Translations under genes and position numbers: made by a program | In this document: piece after piece, positions 1 through 7,068 of the stretch | Numbering within the stretch: the first letter of the stretch is position 1 | How the letters are laid out: the number at the start of each line of letters is the position of its first letter | The notes under the pieces: model-generated | What the model was told of the DNA's origin: nothing | Seen by the model: the letters and a program-made list of their open reading frames with translations, nothing else | The model's database searches: none | From: an uncultured Eubacteriales bacterium | GTDB lineage: Bacteria > Bacillota > Clostridia > Oscillospirales > QAKW01 | DNA: 23,428 bases | Assembly: GCA_902492505.1 (NCBI GenBank) | Contig: CABULU010000029.1 | Location: forward strand, 1-23,428 | Direction: 5' to 3'

Positions 1-60
1 GGAAATCCGCGCGATACAAGCGTTGCGGAAATCAAAGAGCTGTATCTTTCGCTTATGTAA
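1..60 (+). CDS. Iron-containing alcohol dehydrogenase, C-terminal end (5' partial)
   Basis: Frame 1 is open from the window edge to TAA at 58-60 and gives 19 residues, starting GNPRDTSVAEIKELY. The GNPR-x-(T/S) pattern followed by a short helix with ELY closely resembles the C-terminal end of group III iron-dependent alcohol dehydrogenases of the lactaldehyde reductase (FucO) or 1,2-propanediol/butanol dehydrogenase type. Such enzymes reduce aldehydes with NAD(P)H in anaerobic fermentation. Only the tail is visible, so the metal-binding and nucleotide-binding residues cannot be checked and the substrate cannot be named. A hairpin directly downstream suggests this is the last gene of its transcript. 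Confidence 0.6.
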   Translation, partial: GNPRDTSVAEIKELYLSLM

Positions 61-74
61 TTATTTGATTTATT

Positions 75-113
75 TTTGCGGCGGCGTATTCTTCGTCGCC
101 GCAAATTGATTTT
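75..113 (+). terminator. Rho-independent terminator after the dehydrogenase
   Basis: TTTGCGGCG at 75-83 pairs perfectly with CGCCGCAAA at 97-105. Three further inner pairs, one of them G-T, leave a 7-base loop, so the stem is 12 bp. A T-rich stretch (ttgatttt) follows. It sits between the stop at 60 and the ribosome binding site of the next gene at 117-122. Confidence 0.8.
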
Positions 114-125
114 AACGGAGGATTT

Positions 126-1268
126 ATGGATAATAAAAAATGGGTCGCTGTCTGGGGAAATTCTATAACATGCGATGAATTCATCCCGTCTAATTATGCA
201 AAGGATATTACTTTGCGGTATTTTATAACAACAGCAATGAACGGAGAAAGAATAAGACTCCGTTTTGCAAATACTTATGGTTATGAGGATATTGTTCTTA
301 ACCGTGTTACGGTAGGAAAATCAGATGAAAATAATGCTGTGACTGAAATAAAAGATGTTACTTTTGGTGGTAACAAATCTGCACAGATATCTAAGGGTAC
401 ATATCTTTATAGCGATGAGATTGATTTTGTCACGGCGTTTAACGGAAAAATTGCCGTGAGTATTTATCTCGAAAATTATACTGATATGCATTCATCGATA
501 AGCACTGCCGGTCCTCTTACAAACAATAAGTTCTGCAAAGGGGATTACAGTGATGCAAAAGAGTTTGAGCCGCTTATTTCCGAAAATACGGTCAGAACTT
601 ACTTTTTGGATACCGTTGAAGTCCTTGCGGCAGCCGACTGTAAGGCTGCCGTCGTTTTCGGCGATTCCATATCGGCGCAGTCCTGGCCGGAATGGCTGGC
701 GCTTCGTCTTCTCGGCGAAAACAGGAGTGATATTTCTGTTGTTCGCCGTGCGGTTAGCGGTAGCCGAGTATTGCGTGAGTATTCCAATCTTTCGCTTTTG
801 AAATATGCTCATGCCGGAGTTTCAAGATTTGAAGCGGATATATCGTCTGTTAAGGGTGCAGACAGGGTCTTTGTCCTGCACGGCGTTAACGATATAATTC
901 ATCCGCAAGAGGGTGTACTTTTCCGCCCGATGTCTGATTTGCCGACGGCAGAAGACCTTATCGAGGGTTATCTCAGGTATATTGATATCGCACATAAATA
1001 CGGTCTTAAAATATACATAGCCACTATAACGCCGTTTTGTAATTGGCGCACATATGATAAGGTGCGCAACACTATACGTGAAAGCGTCAATAATTGGATA
1101 ATGTCAGGAAATGAAGCTGACGGATATGTTGATTTTGCCGGCGCTTTGTGTAATCCCGAAAGACCCATGTCGCTTTTGGATGTATACAACAGTAAGGATA
1201 ATTTGCATCCGAGCCTTGAAGGCGGAAAGGCTCTTGCCGACTCAGTCCCTGCGGAGTATCTAAAGTAA
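126..1268 (+). CDS. Two-domain SGNH/GDSL-type esterase (lipase/acylhydrolase family)
   Basis: The 380-residue protein is probably a carbohydrate or lipid esterase. Residues ~1-165 form a beta-rich N-terminal domain. Residues ~172-380 carry the four SGNH blocks: GDSIS with nucleophile Ser181, SGSR with Gly212, HGVND with Asn255, and DNLHPS with Asp358 and His361. The order and spacing fit a catalytically intact SGNH hydrolase. No signal peptide or membrane segment is visible, so it probably acts in the cytoplasm, perhaps deacylating imported oligosaccharides; the substrate is not readable. The ATG at 126 is preceded by GGAGGA at 117-122. It lies alone between a terminator and the tRNA-Leu promoter, so it is probably monocistronic. 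I see no clear promoter in the short upstream gap. Confidence 0.85.
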   Translation: MDNKKWVAVWGNSITCDEFIPSNYAKDITLRYFITTAMNGERIRLRFANTYGYEDIVLNRVTVGKSDENNAVTEIKDVTFGGNKSAQISKGTYLYSDEIDFVTAFNGKIAVSIYLENYTDMHSSISTAGPLTNNKFCKGDYSDAKEFEPLISENTVRTYFLDTVEVLAAADCKAAVVFGDSISAQSWPEWLALRLLGENRSDISVVRRAVSGSRVLREYSNLSLLKYAHAGVSRFEADISSVKGADRVFVLHGVNDIIHPQEGVLFRPMSDLPTAEDLIEGYLRYIDIAHKYGLKIYIATITPFCNWRTYDKVRNTIRESVNNWIMSGNEADGYVDFAGALCNPERPMSLLDVYNSKDNLHPSLEGGKALADSVPAEYLK

Positions 1269-1313
1269 ATAAGTATCATGTTCTTTTAAAAGATAAGTTT
1301 TTTTATTTTACAC

Positions 1314-1342
1314 TTGACTTTTTATGAAATTTTGTATATCAT
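1314..1342 (+). promoter_or_regulatory. Sigma-A-type promoter for tRNA-Leu
   Basis: TTGACT at 1314-1319 and TATCAT at 1337-1342 are separated by 17 bases. The -10 ends 40 bases before the mature tRNA 5' end, leaving room for a short 5' leader. Confidence 0.7.
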
Positions 1343-1382
1343 ATACGTCGGTAGCCGACGAAAATCGGACAAAATTTTATGA

Positions 1383-1469
1383 GCGGGTATGGCGGAATTG
1401 GCAGACGCGCTAGATTCAGGTTCTAGTGGGGGCAACTTCGTGGAGGTTCAAGTCCTCTTACCCGCACCA
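1383..1469 (+). tRNA. tRNA-Leu, anticodon CAG, CCA encoded
   Basis: The acceptor stem GCGGGTA (1383-1389) pairs with TACCCGC ending at 1465. It is followed by discriminator A and an encoded CCA at 1467-1469. The anticodon stem CTAGA/TCTAG encloses the 7-base loop TTCAGGT, giving anticodon CAG, which reads CUG leucine codons. The 87-nt length and the long variable arm (GTGGGGGCAACTTCGTG) are those of a class II tRNA. The T-loop GTTCAAG is present. It is a single-gene unit with its own promoter and terminator. Confidence 0.97.
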
Positions 1470-1476
1470 CAGCATT

Positions 1477-1526
1477 CACCCCCGAACATTTCAATGATTG
1501 AAGAAATGTTCGGGGGTGTTGTTTTA
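1477..1526 (+). terminator. Strong Rho-independent terminator after tRNA-Leu
   Basis: A perfect 16-bp stem (CACCCCCGAACATTTC at 1477-1492 with its complement at 1503-1518) encloses a 10-base loop and is followed by TTGTTTTAT. It starts 8 bases after the tRNA CCA end. Confidence 0.92.
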
Positions 1527-1593
1527 TAATGCCAATACTGAAATTTTTGTCAAAAAATAACAGTTTATACTATAAAATGTTAGCAAGCAATAT

Positions 1594-1622
1594 TTGACTT
1601 TTTTATTAACTCGTGGTATAAT
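1594..1622 (+). promoter_or_regulatory. Near-consensus sigma-A promoter of the SipW/TasA-like locus
   Basis: TTGACT at 1594-1599, a 17-base spacer and a perfect TATAAT at 1617-1622. It lies 72 bases upstream of the first gene of the surface locus, in an A+T-rich stretch. The long 5' untranslated region could hold regulation, but I see no convincing structure in it. Confidence 0.85.
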
Positions 1623-1694
1623 TACGAATAATACAATATTATGATAAAATTGTTACCATATTGTAAAAAAAAGTATTTAGGGTGGTGCTGTTAA

Positions 1695-2639
1695 TTGGAT
1701 ACTAAGGAAAAACAAACACCTTCAGGTCTAAAAATTGCCATTATCGTACTTTCCGTACTGCTCGTTTTGAGTGCTGGCGGGCTTGCTGCGCGTTATATTT
1801 ATTTGGCTTATTTTTCGCCGGTGCAGTCCTCAGCAAGTGTATCGGATAATATAATAGGAGATGATAATGCCTTTGCCTTTGCGGCAGCTTCTGATTTGGA
1901 AGTTGATGATTTAATGGAAGCAGATGTGTCGGCGGAATCATCTTTTTCTCTGCGCGCCGTACCTGTGACATTTTTGTCTTCATCGCCGGCAGAGGACAAG
2001 CCTGCGTCGGTTACTCTGGAGTTACATAAAAATAATCCGTCGGATAACGAAAAATTTACCGCGCAAAATTTGTTCCCCAGTGATATAATTACAAAGTCTT
2101 TTAGCGTTAAGGTTTACCATAAAGACGATGTGACTTTGATTTTTAAACCTGAAGTTACCGATCAGGTTAAAAATCTCGGTGATGTGCTTAATATAAAAGT
2201 TACTCATGCTCAGAGCGGAAACGTTTTGTGCGATGCGCCCTTTAATCAGGTGAAAGATACGAAATTTCCGTTGGAGCTTGCTGCAGTTGACGGCAATGAA
2301 ACAACAGTTGATTTTACGATTGAGGTTTCTCTTGCAACATCTGTCGGAAACGAGTATATGTTATCGTCGCTTAACGCAGATTTTAACTGGATGGTGAGCA
2401 GTGAGGACGACGGTTCATTGGTTCCTCCTGAACCTGAGCCGGAACCCGAACCAGAGCCTGAGCCGTCCGAACCCGACGGCGGAGGCGGAGACAGTGATGA
2501 AACGGATAAAACGCCTGATAAGGATGACGAACCTCAAACCGGTGATAATCCCAATATACTTCTTTGGGTAGTTATTGCTTTGTCGTCTCTTGCTATTGCA
2601 GTTCTTCTGTTTGTAAAAACCAGAAAGGAGAACCGTTAA
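1695..2639 (+). CDS. TasA/camelysin-like exported protein with sortase-type C-terminal tail
   Basis: The 314-residue surface protein has four parts. Residues ~12-34 are a hydrophobic signal/anchor. Residues ~95-235 are a beta-rich domain with the features of clostridial TasA/camelysin-like proteins: NLFPSDIITKSFSVKV near the start and TSVGNEYMLSSLNADFNW near the end. Residues 244-260 are a Pro-Glu repeat suited to crossing the wall. Residues 279-314 contain EPQTGD, a hydrophobic stretch and a basic end (KTRKENR), the layout of a sortase sorting signal whose first residue is Glu rather than Leu. No sortase gene is in the window. The start is TTG at 1695 behind AGGGTGGTG (1679-1687); no ATG fits. 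It is the first gene after the 1594-1622 promoter, and the next gene follows after 2 bases. Anchoring by sortase is inferred. Confidence 0.8.
   Translation: MDTKEKQTPSGLKIAIIVLSVLLVLSAGGLAARYIYLAYFSPVQSSASVSDNIIGDDNAFAFAAASDLEVDDLMEADVSAESSFSLRAVPVTFLSSSPAEDKPASVTLELHKNNPSDNEKFTAQNLFPSDIITKSFSVKVYHKDDVTLIFKPEVTDQVKNLGDVLNIKVTHAQSGNVLCDAPFNQVKDTKFPLELAAVDGNETTVDFTIEVSLATSVGNEYMLSSLNADFNWMVSSEDDGSLVPPEPEPEPEPEPEPSEPDGGGGDSDETDKTPDKDDEPQTGDNPNILLWVVIALSSLAIAVLLFVKTRKENR
2424..2474 (+). repeat. Pro-Glu dipeptide repeat encoding a wall-spanning linker
   Basis: Seventeen codons specify Pro-Pro-Glu, then a run of alternating Pro and Glu, ending Ser-Glu-Pro. Codons vary (CCT/CCG/CCC/CCA and GAA/GAG), so selection on the protein, not a recent DNA expansion, is likely. 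It lies between the beta domain and the sorting signal of the 1695-2639 protein. Confidence 0.85.
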
Positions 2640-2641
2640 AT

Positions 2642-3190
2642 ATGAAAAATTCAAATAAAACCGCAAGTAAATTAAAAGCAAGCGTCATTTCTGTTGTCGT
2701 GCTTGCCGTTTGCTTGTTAGTGACTTCTATCGCACTTGTGTATTCCGTTGTATCTGTAGATGAGAATTCCTTTGCACTCGGAGAGGTCAAAATCAATCTC
2801 AATGACGGTAATTCTATAATTGAGGAAAATGAGTTTGTTTTTGAACCCGGAATGACGGTAAATAAAGACTTTTTTGTACAGAATGACAGTACTATTGACG
2901 TTTATTATAAGCTTTATTTCAGTGATATAGAAGGTGAGCTTGCCGACATTTTGGATGTCACGGTTTACGATGGAAATAATATATTATTTGCCGGCAAGGC
3001 TTCTGCTTTTACAAAGGAAAAAACCACCGCAGCGCAAACAGCGCTTGCCGTTGGTGAACGCCGTACCTTGAAAATAGCATTTCATTTTCCTGAAAATGCC
3101 GGGAAGGAAACATCCGAATCATTTTTGTCATTTGCTTTCGGAGCGGATGCCGTGCAGGCAAAGAACAATCCCGACCGTTTGTTTGAATGA
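2642..3190 (+). CDS. Small TasA/camelysin (M73-like) family exported protein
   Basis: The 182-residue protein starts at the ATG at 2642 behind AAAGGAGAA (2623-2631), 2 bases after the previous stop, so translation is probably coupled. Residues ~12-36 are one hydrophobic segment after a Lys-rich N-terminus. Residues ~43-175 match the TasA/camelysin beta-sandwich in outline: ENSFALGEVKINLND, then FEPGMTVNKDFFVQNDSTID (the 'PGD..tK.f.v.N.Gs' region of TasA), then ESFLSFAFGADAVQAKN. TasA-type proteins are exported, cut by the dedicated signal peptidase SipW, and assemble into extracellular fibres in Bacillus. The signal lacks the classic TFAxFTD end, so SipW cleavage here is less certain. The gene sits directly before the SipW gene, which supports a subunit or substrate role. 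Confidence 0.8.
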   Translation: MKNSNKTASKLKASVISVVVLAVCLLVTSIALVYSVVSVDENSFALGEVKINLNDGNSIIEENEFVFEPGMTVNKDFFVQNDSTIDVYYKLYFSDIEGELADILDVTVYDGNNILFAGKASAFTKEKTTAAQTALAVGERRTLKIAFHFPENAGKETSESFLSFAFGADAVQAKNNPDRLFE

Positions 3191-3231
3191 TAATTTAGTC
3201 ATTCTGTCACATAGGGAGATTGAGGAGAAAT

Positions 3232-4020
3232 ATGGATTCAAAAAAAATCCTTGGACTTGTAAAAGATATAATTGTTTGGTGTGTTATGACGGTTGCCGTC
3301 ATTATGATGGTATTTACTATTGTTTCAGTTTCAACCTTTGACCGCGCCGATCGCAGTCTTTTCGGATATAAGGTTTTTGTTGTAATGTCTGACTCAATGA
3401 GTGCGACTGATTTTGACGCCGGTGATCTTATATTTGTCAGGGAAACTGACCCGGCTGAATTAAAGCCGGGGGATATTGTATCATATTTATCGACAAATAC
3501 CGAAAACTATGGTGCGATTGTTACTCACAAAATTCGTCGTCTCACAACTGATGACAACGGAAATCCGGGATTTGTGACTTATGGTACAACGACTGATACG
3601 GACGATGCAAATGTTGTGACATACGACAGGATTATAGGACAGTATAAGGCAAAGTTGCCGGGCGTTGGTCATTTTTTCCGGTTCTTGAAAACCACTCCGG
3701 GTTACATAGTCTGTATTTTCCTTCCGTTTTTAATTTTGATTTTTGTACAGGGAATTAACAGCATTAAACTTTTTCAGAAATATAAGCGCGAGCAGCTTGC
3801 AGAGATGAAGTCGGAGCGTGAAAAGCAAAAGCTCGAAATGGATGAAGAACGCAGCCGAATTGAAGCCGAGCGTCTTGAATCTCAAAAAATGATGCAGGAA
3901 ATTTTAAAACTGCGCCAAGAACTTGAATCAGCAAAATCGTCGGCTGTAAATCAGCCGTCGCCGCGGTCTTCTGAAGAAAACGATGTCTCCTCGGTATCAG
4001 GTACCGATTCAGACATATAA
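3232..4020 (+). CDS. sipW: SipW-type (S26B) signal peptidase I with long C-terminal coiled coil
   Basis: The 262-residue membrane protease removes signal peptides from TasA-like substrates. Residues ~13-32 are the first membrane helix. SDSMS holds nucleophile Ser55, and VTHKI holds His99, the ER/archaeal-type Ser-His dyad that distinguishes SipW from ordinary Ser-Lys SipS enzymes. A second membrane helix spans ~157-174. Residues ~181-236 are charged and heptad-like, rich in Lys, Glu and Arg, predicting a long cytoplasmic coiled coil, then a Ser-rich end. Bacillus SipW is about 190 residues, so this tail is extra. I chose the ATG at 3232 because GAGGAG ends 4 bases before it; a TTG at 3220 sits too close to its own AGGGAG. 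The gene lies 41 bases after its probable substrate. Confidence 0.88.
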   Translation: MDSKKILGLVKDIIVWCVMTVAVIMMVFTIVSVSTFDRADRSLFGYKVFVVMSDSMSATDFDAGDLIFVRETDPAELKPGDIVSYLSTNTENYGAIVTHKIRRLTTDDNGNPGFVTYGTTTDTDDANVVTYDRIIGQYKAKLPGVGHFFRFLKTTPGYIVCIFLPFLILIFVQGINSIKLFQKYKREQLAEMKSEREKQKLEMDEERSRIEAERLESQKMMQEILKLRQELESAKSSAVNQPSPRSSEENDVSSVSGTDSDI

Positions 4021-4053
4021 AACTGCCGATATTTCGGAAACTGTGCAAAGGAG

Positions 4054-4156
4054 GTTATTTATGCAAATTGCACAAATGGCAAAAAATGTAAACCGGGAGG
4101 GGGCATGCCTATCCTCTGTTAGTTAAATTTACTAAACCTTTAATGAGGGAAATAAC
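4054..4156 (+). ncRNA. Candidate structured leader RNA closed by a 7-bp stem
   Basis: GTTATTT (4054-4060) pairs exactly with AAATAAC (4150-4156). Inside, GAGG (about 4096-4099) can pair with CCTC (about 4113-4116), or that CCTC can pair with GAGG at about 4145-4148. The arm TTAGT/ACTAA (about 4119-4135) can also form. The two competing CCTC pairings would suit a switch. I could not match it to a known riboswitch class: the GEMM (cyclic-di-GMP-I) core is absent. The structure was folded by eye only. Confidence 0.3.
4061..4126 (+). CDS. Possible 21-residue small ORF in the leader between sipW and the next gene
   Basis: An ATG at 4061 stands 6 bases after a perfect ribosome binding site, AAAGGAGG at 4047-4054, and opens 21 codons ending in TAA at 4124-4126. 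The peptide is MQIAQMAKNVNREGACLSSV plus one Ser. It has no hydrophobic segment and I recognise no family. The signal is stronger than that of most real genes here. Candidate roles are a leader peptide that couples translation to the RNA folding around it, or a small functional peptide. It may instead be a chance ORF inside a structured RNA. The bases between the ribosome binding site and the start pair with 4150-4156. Confidence 0.4.
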   Translation: MQIAQMAKNVNREGACLSSVS

Positions 4157-4166
4157 AAAGTAAAAT

Positions 4167-4205
4167 AGATATCTCCGATTTTTGCGGCTTTTTCGGGGCA
4201 TATCT
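4167..4205 (+). other. Long imperfect hairpin upstream of the TasA/beta-helix gene
   Basis: AGATAT CTCCGA (4167-4178) pairs with TCGGGG-C-ATATCT (4193-4205) through 12 pairs with one G-T pair and one bulged C. The sequence after it is A-rich (aaataaaatcaaataaag), not T-rich, so it is not a classic terminator. It could be an RNA processing or stability element that sets different expression for the genes before and after it. Confidence 0.5.
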
Positions 4206-4252
4206 AAATAAAATCAAATAAAGCCGACAAAAGTTATGGAGGGTCATGGAAA

Positions 4253-5965
4253 ATGACGAAAAGAACAAACACAAAAAAGGCACTGCTTTTAAGCGTGCTG
4301 TCACTGCTTTGCTGTGTTGCTATGTTTATCGGTTCTACTTTTGCATGGTTCACCGATTCTGCGACTGCAAACGTAAACAGTATTACATCGGGTAAGCTTG
4401 ATGTACAGCTTATTGACGATAACGGCGACGAGATTGATAAGGATGCAACTCTTAACTGGATTAAGAAGGAAGGTACGGACGCTGTTCTGTGGGAACCCGG
4501 CTGTACATATGAGCTTCCTGCTGTCAGAGTTAAAAACAACGGTAATCTTGCACTGAAATATAAAATTGTCATTAATGGTCTGGTAGGAAGCGCTAAGCTG
4601 CTTGAAGCTATTGATTTCAGCTACACAGATAAAGACGGTAACCCGGTTGAGCTTTCGGCGGAAAGTTTTCTTGCTCCTCAGGCAGTATCAGATGAAATAG
4701 TTATTCGCGGTACTATGAAGCAGTCTGCCGGAAATGAGTATATGAATCTTTCTCTTACGGGCATCAGCATCTCGGTTGTTGCAACGCAGGCTTCGCATGA
4801 GTTTGACAGCAGCTCAAACGATTATGATGCAAATGCTCAGTACAGTGACCCTATCGTCGCAGACGGCGGAGAGATGACCATTGATCTTGATAAGGCTCCT
4901 ATCTATGCAGATGGTGACTGGGGTGCAATTCAGTCTACCGGCGGCGCTACTGTTACGGTAAACGGTAAGGGTACCGTTACTGCTGTTGAAAGCAAAGACC
5001 GCTATGCAATGGCTGTATATGCCTACAATGGCAAGGTTATTATAAACGACGGTTATTTTACACAGGATATCAGCGGTACAGATACTCAGTATGATTTGAT
5101 TTATGCTGACGGTACTGGTGTAATCGAGATTAACGGCGGTACATTTAAGTCTGTAACTCCTAAATGGACGTTAAATATAAAGGATAATTCTCAGGCTAAA
5201 ATCATAGTAAAGGGTGGTTCTTTCTATAAATATGATCCTTCAAACAGCTTGAGCGAGAATCCCGCGGCAAACTTTGTTGCCGACGGCTATACTGTTGTTA
5301 AAAACGGCGACTGGTATACGGTTGTGAAGGCTACTGCTTCGAATACTGAGGAATTTAAGAACGCTGTTGCCGGCGCTAACGACGGAGATACAATTCTTTT
5401 GACAGACAATATCGAGCTTTCGAGCACGCTTTCAATTAATAAGAATATCACCATTGACGGCAACGGAAATACGATATCTGAAAATCCAGTATATGTAGGC
5501 GCGAATAATGAGGTTACTTTTAAAAACGTAAACTTTGCTGAGCCTGTAAATTCCAATAATAATGCGTCAAGTGTATACGCATCAGGTCTTACGGGCAAGG
5601 TTGTATTTGACGGATGTAAATTTGCAGATACTCAATGGGATTCCATTCAGATAACGCCTAAAGCAGGTGCCGAGATTGTTATTACAAACTGTGAGTTTTC
5701 CAACAATGTCACAGGTCATCGTTTTATTCACATTGAGGCAGATTATTGCTCAAATGCCGATGTGAAGATTACGATTCGCAACAACAAGTTCGGTTCATCA
5801 GCCAACATGACAAATTCCATAATTGATATTGACTATATCAATATTGACGGTATAGATGCCGGCGGCAACACCTTTGCCGATGAAAACGGCGACATTTATA
5901 TCTGCGGTGCAACCGTTAACAGAACGATAAGCTGCGAAGAAGCTTATGTAATGTTTAAGAAATAA
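4253..5965 (+). CDS. SipW-dependent TasA-like protein fused to beta-helix repeats
   Basis: The 570-residue secreted protein opens with a textbook SipW-dependent signal: basic MTKRTNTKK, a hydrophobic core to ~residue 28, then TFAWFTDSATANVNSITSGK. Residues ~45-190 form a TasA/camelysin-like domain (GKLDVQLIDDNGDE near the start; SAGNEYMNLSLTGISISVVA near the end). Residues ~195-345 hold short repeats of the form 'VIINDGYF', 'IEINGGTF', 'IIVKGGSF', typical of right-handed beta-helices. Residues ~350-560 hold a second helix-like region ('NITIDGNGNTI', 'VVFDGCKFADT', 'IVITNCEFSNN', 'ITIRNNKF'). It should be exported and cut by the SipW encoded upstream, then displayed or built into a fibre. No sorting signal is present. 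The ATG at 4253 follows GGAGGG at 4238-4243. Confidence 0.85.
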   Translation: MTKRTNTKKALLLSVLSLLCCVAMFIGSTFAWFTDSATANVNSITSGKLDVQLIDDNGDEIDKDATLNWIKKEGTDAVLWEPGCTYELPAVRVKNNGNLALKYKIVINGLVGSAKLLEAIDFSYTDKDGNPVELSAESFLAPQAVSDEIVIRGTMKQSAGNEYMNLSLTGISISVVATQASHEFDSSSNDYDANAQYSDPIVADGGEMTIDLDKAPIYADGDWGAIQSTGGATVTVNGKGTVTAVESKDRYAMAVYAYNGKVIINDGYFTQDISGTDTQYDLIYADGTGVIEINGGTFKSVTPKWTLNIKDNSQAKIIVKGGSFYKYDPSNSLSENPAANFVADGYTVVKNGDWYTVVKATASNTEEFKNAVAGANDGDTILLTDNIELSSTLSINKNITIDGNGNTISENPVYVGANNEVTFKNVNFAEPVNSNNNASSVYASGLTGKVVFDGCKFADTQWDSIQITPKAGAEIVITNCEFSNNVTGHRFIHIEADYCSNADVKITIRNNKFGSSANMTNSIIDIDYINIDGIDAGGNTFADENGDIYICGATVNRTISCEEAYVMFKK

Positions 5966-5982
5966 TTTATGTTTTATGTTCC

Positions 5983-6050
5983 GCCCGTCTTTTATTTAAA
6001 GACGGGCAGGAATCAAAGGGTATGAGTTTAACTTGTGCCTTTTGATTCCT
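5983..6050 (+). terminator. Two tandem hairpins after the TasA/beta-helix gene
   Basis: The first stem is a perfect 10-bp GCCCGTCTTT/AAAGACGGGC (5983-6007) with a TATTT loop. The second, immediately after, is AGGAATCAAAGGG (6008-6020) pairing with CCTTTTGATTCCT (6038-6050), 13 bp with one G-T. Neither is followed by a clear T-run, so termination may be partial. They may also protect the upstream mRNA end. Confidence 0.55.
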
Positions 6051-6126
6051 TAAGCAAGAATAAACAGGTTTAGGAAGAAGTATTATAGTAATAATCTGAT
6101 ATATTTTATCGGGAGGACGTGTGATA

Positions 6127-7068
6127 ATGAAGCGTTTTTTTAAATCATTATTTTATCTGCCTGAGCATGAAAAGCTGACGGATCGCAATATTGTGCGTCT
6201 GCTCATGCCTTCTGTGATAGGCATTGTGATTTGTGTTGTGTGTATGGCTGGAATGAGCCTTGCGTGGTTTAGTGCAAATGCGCAGACACGGCTTCAGGAT
6301 ATAAAATCTGCCGATTACGGCGTGAATGTTACTATTGAAAAAATCAATGACGTAGCAGGAACCGAACCTTCAAGAGAAACTGTAACGCCTGAATCGGACG
6401 GAAGGTTTCTTTTATACAAGGATAGTAAATATGAGATTACAATAACGGCTTTCGGCACTGCAACAAAGGGTTATTGTGTAATTCAGTGCGACGAGCTTGA
6501 ACCTAAATATACAGATGTGATTGCTACCGGAAATCACCTTGTCTATACTTACATCTCACAGACCGGCGGACTGTATTCATTTAGGGGGAGTTGGGGAACC
6601 TGTACCTCCGATCCTGATACAAGAATTAAAAACGGAGATGTTGTTGGCGAAAGTGAGGAAAATACACCGCCGGACAATTTGCTTTCAGAACAGTCAGGCA
6701 ATGTAACAAATGAGGCTGCTTTGGATGTACCACCCATTCAAACACCTGCATCAAATGAAGCGTCTGCTGACGCTGATATTCATCCGATTGAGAACGGAGA
6801 AGAGCCAACTGAAGAACCTTCAACAGATGTTACCGATGAGGCTCCAGCTGATAATAAACCTCAGTCCAATCAGTCAATTGAAAATGTTCAGTCCTCGCAA
6901 ACGCCGGAGTCCGTGCTTGACAATACCAATCAGCCAAGTGATGAAACCGTTGAAAGTATGGGTGGAGTTGAAGATGGTACAGATGTACCGGTCAATGATG
7001 ATGCAAGCAATTCTGAAAATTCATCCGATACATCAATATCCTCGGATAATACTGGTTCTGCAGACTGA
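6127..7068 (+). CDS. SipW-type-signal surface protein with long acidic, disordered tail
   Basis: The 313-residue protein (from the ATG at 6127; a GTG at 6121 is also possible behind GGGAGG at 6111-6116) has an unusual ~28-residue cytoplasmic N-terminus, then a hydrophobic segment ending in MSLAWFSANAQTR. That ending resembles the LAWF/FAWF end of SipW-dependent signals. Residues ~60-160 look like a small beta domain (YGVNVTIEKIND, YEITITAFGTATKGYCVIQC). From ~residue 170 to the end the chain is Glu, Asp, Ser, Thr, Pro and Asn rich, without hydrophobic residues or a sorting motif, so it is probably disordered and exposed. I recognise no named family. Its position after the TasA-like genes and its signal suggest it is a further SipW substrate or a membrane-tethered base for the assembly. 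That role is inference. Confidence 0.7.
   Translation: MKRFFKSLFYLPEHEKLTDRNIVRLLMPSVIGIVICVVCMAGMSLAWFSANAQTRLQDIKSADYGVNVTIEKINDVAGTEPSRETVTPESDGRFLLYKDSKYEITITAFGTATKGYCVIQCDELEPKYTDVIATGNHLVYTYISQTGGLYSFRGSWGTCTSDPDTRIKNGDVVGESEENTPPDNLLSEQSGNVTNEAALDVPPIQTPASNEASADADIHPIENGEEPTEEPSTDVTDEAPADNKPQSNQSIENVQSSQTPESVLDNTNQPSDETVESMGGVEDGTDVPVNDDASNSENSSDTSISSDNTGSAD

Noticed and set aside
4054..4160. Cyclic-di-GMP-I (GEMM) riboswitch upstream of the TasA/beta-helix gene
   Set aside because: A weak resemblance (GCACAAATGGCAAA) is present, but the second conserved block and the tetraloop-receptor arrangement are missing, so I kept only an unclassified structured leader.
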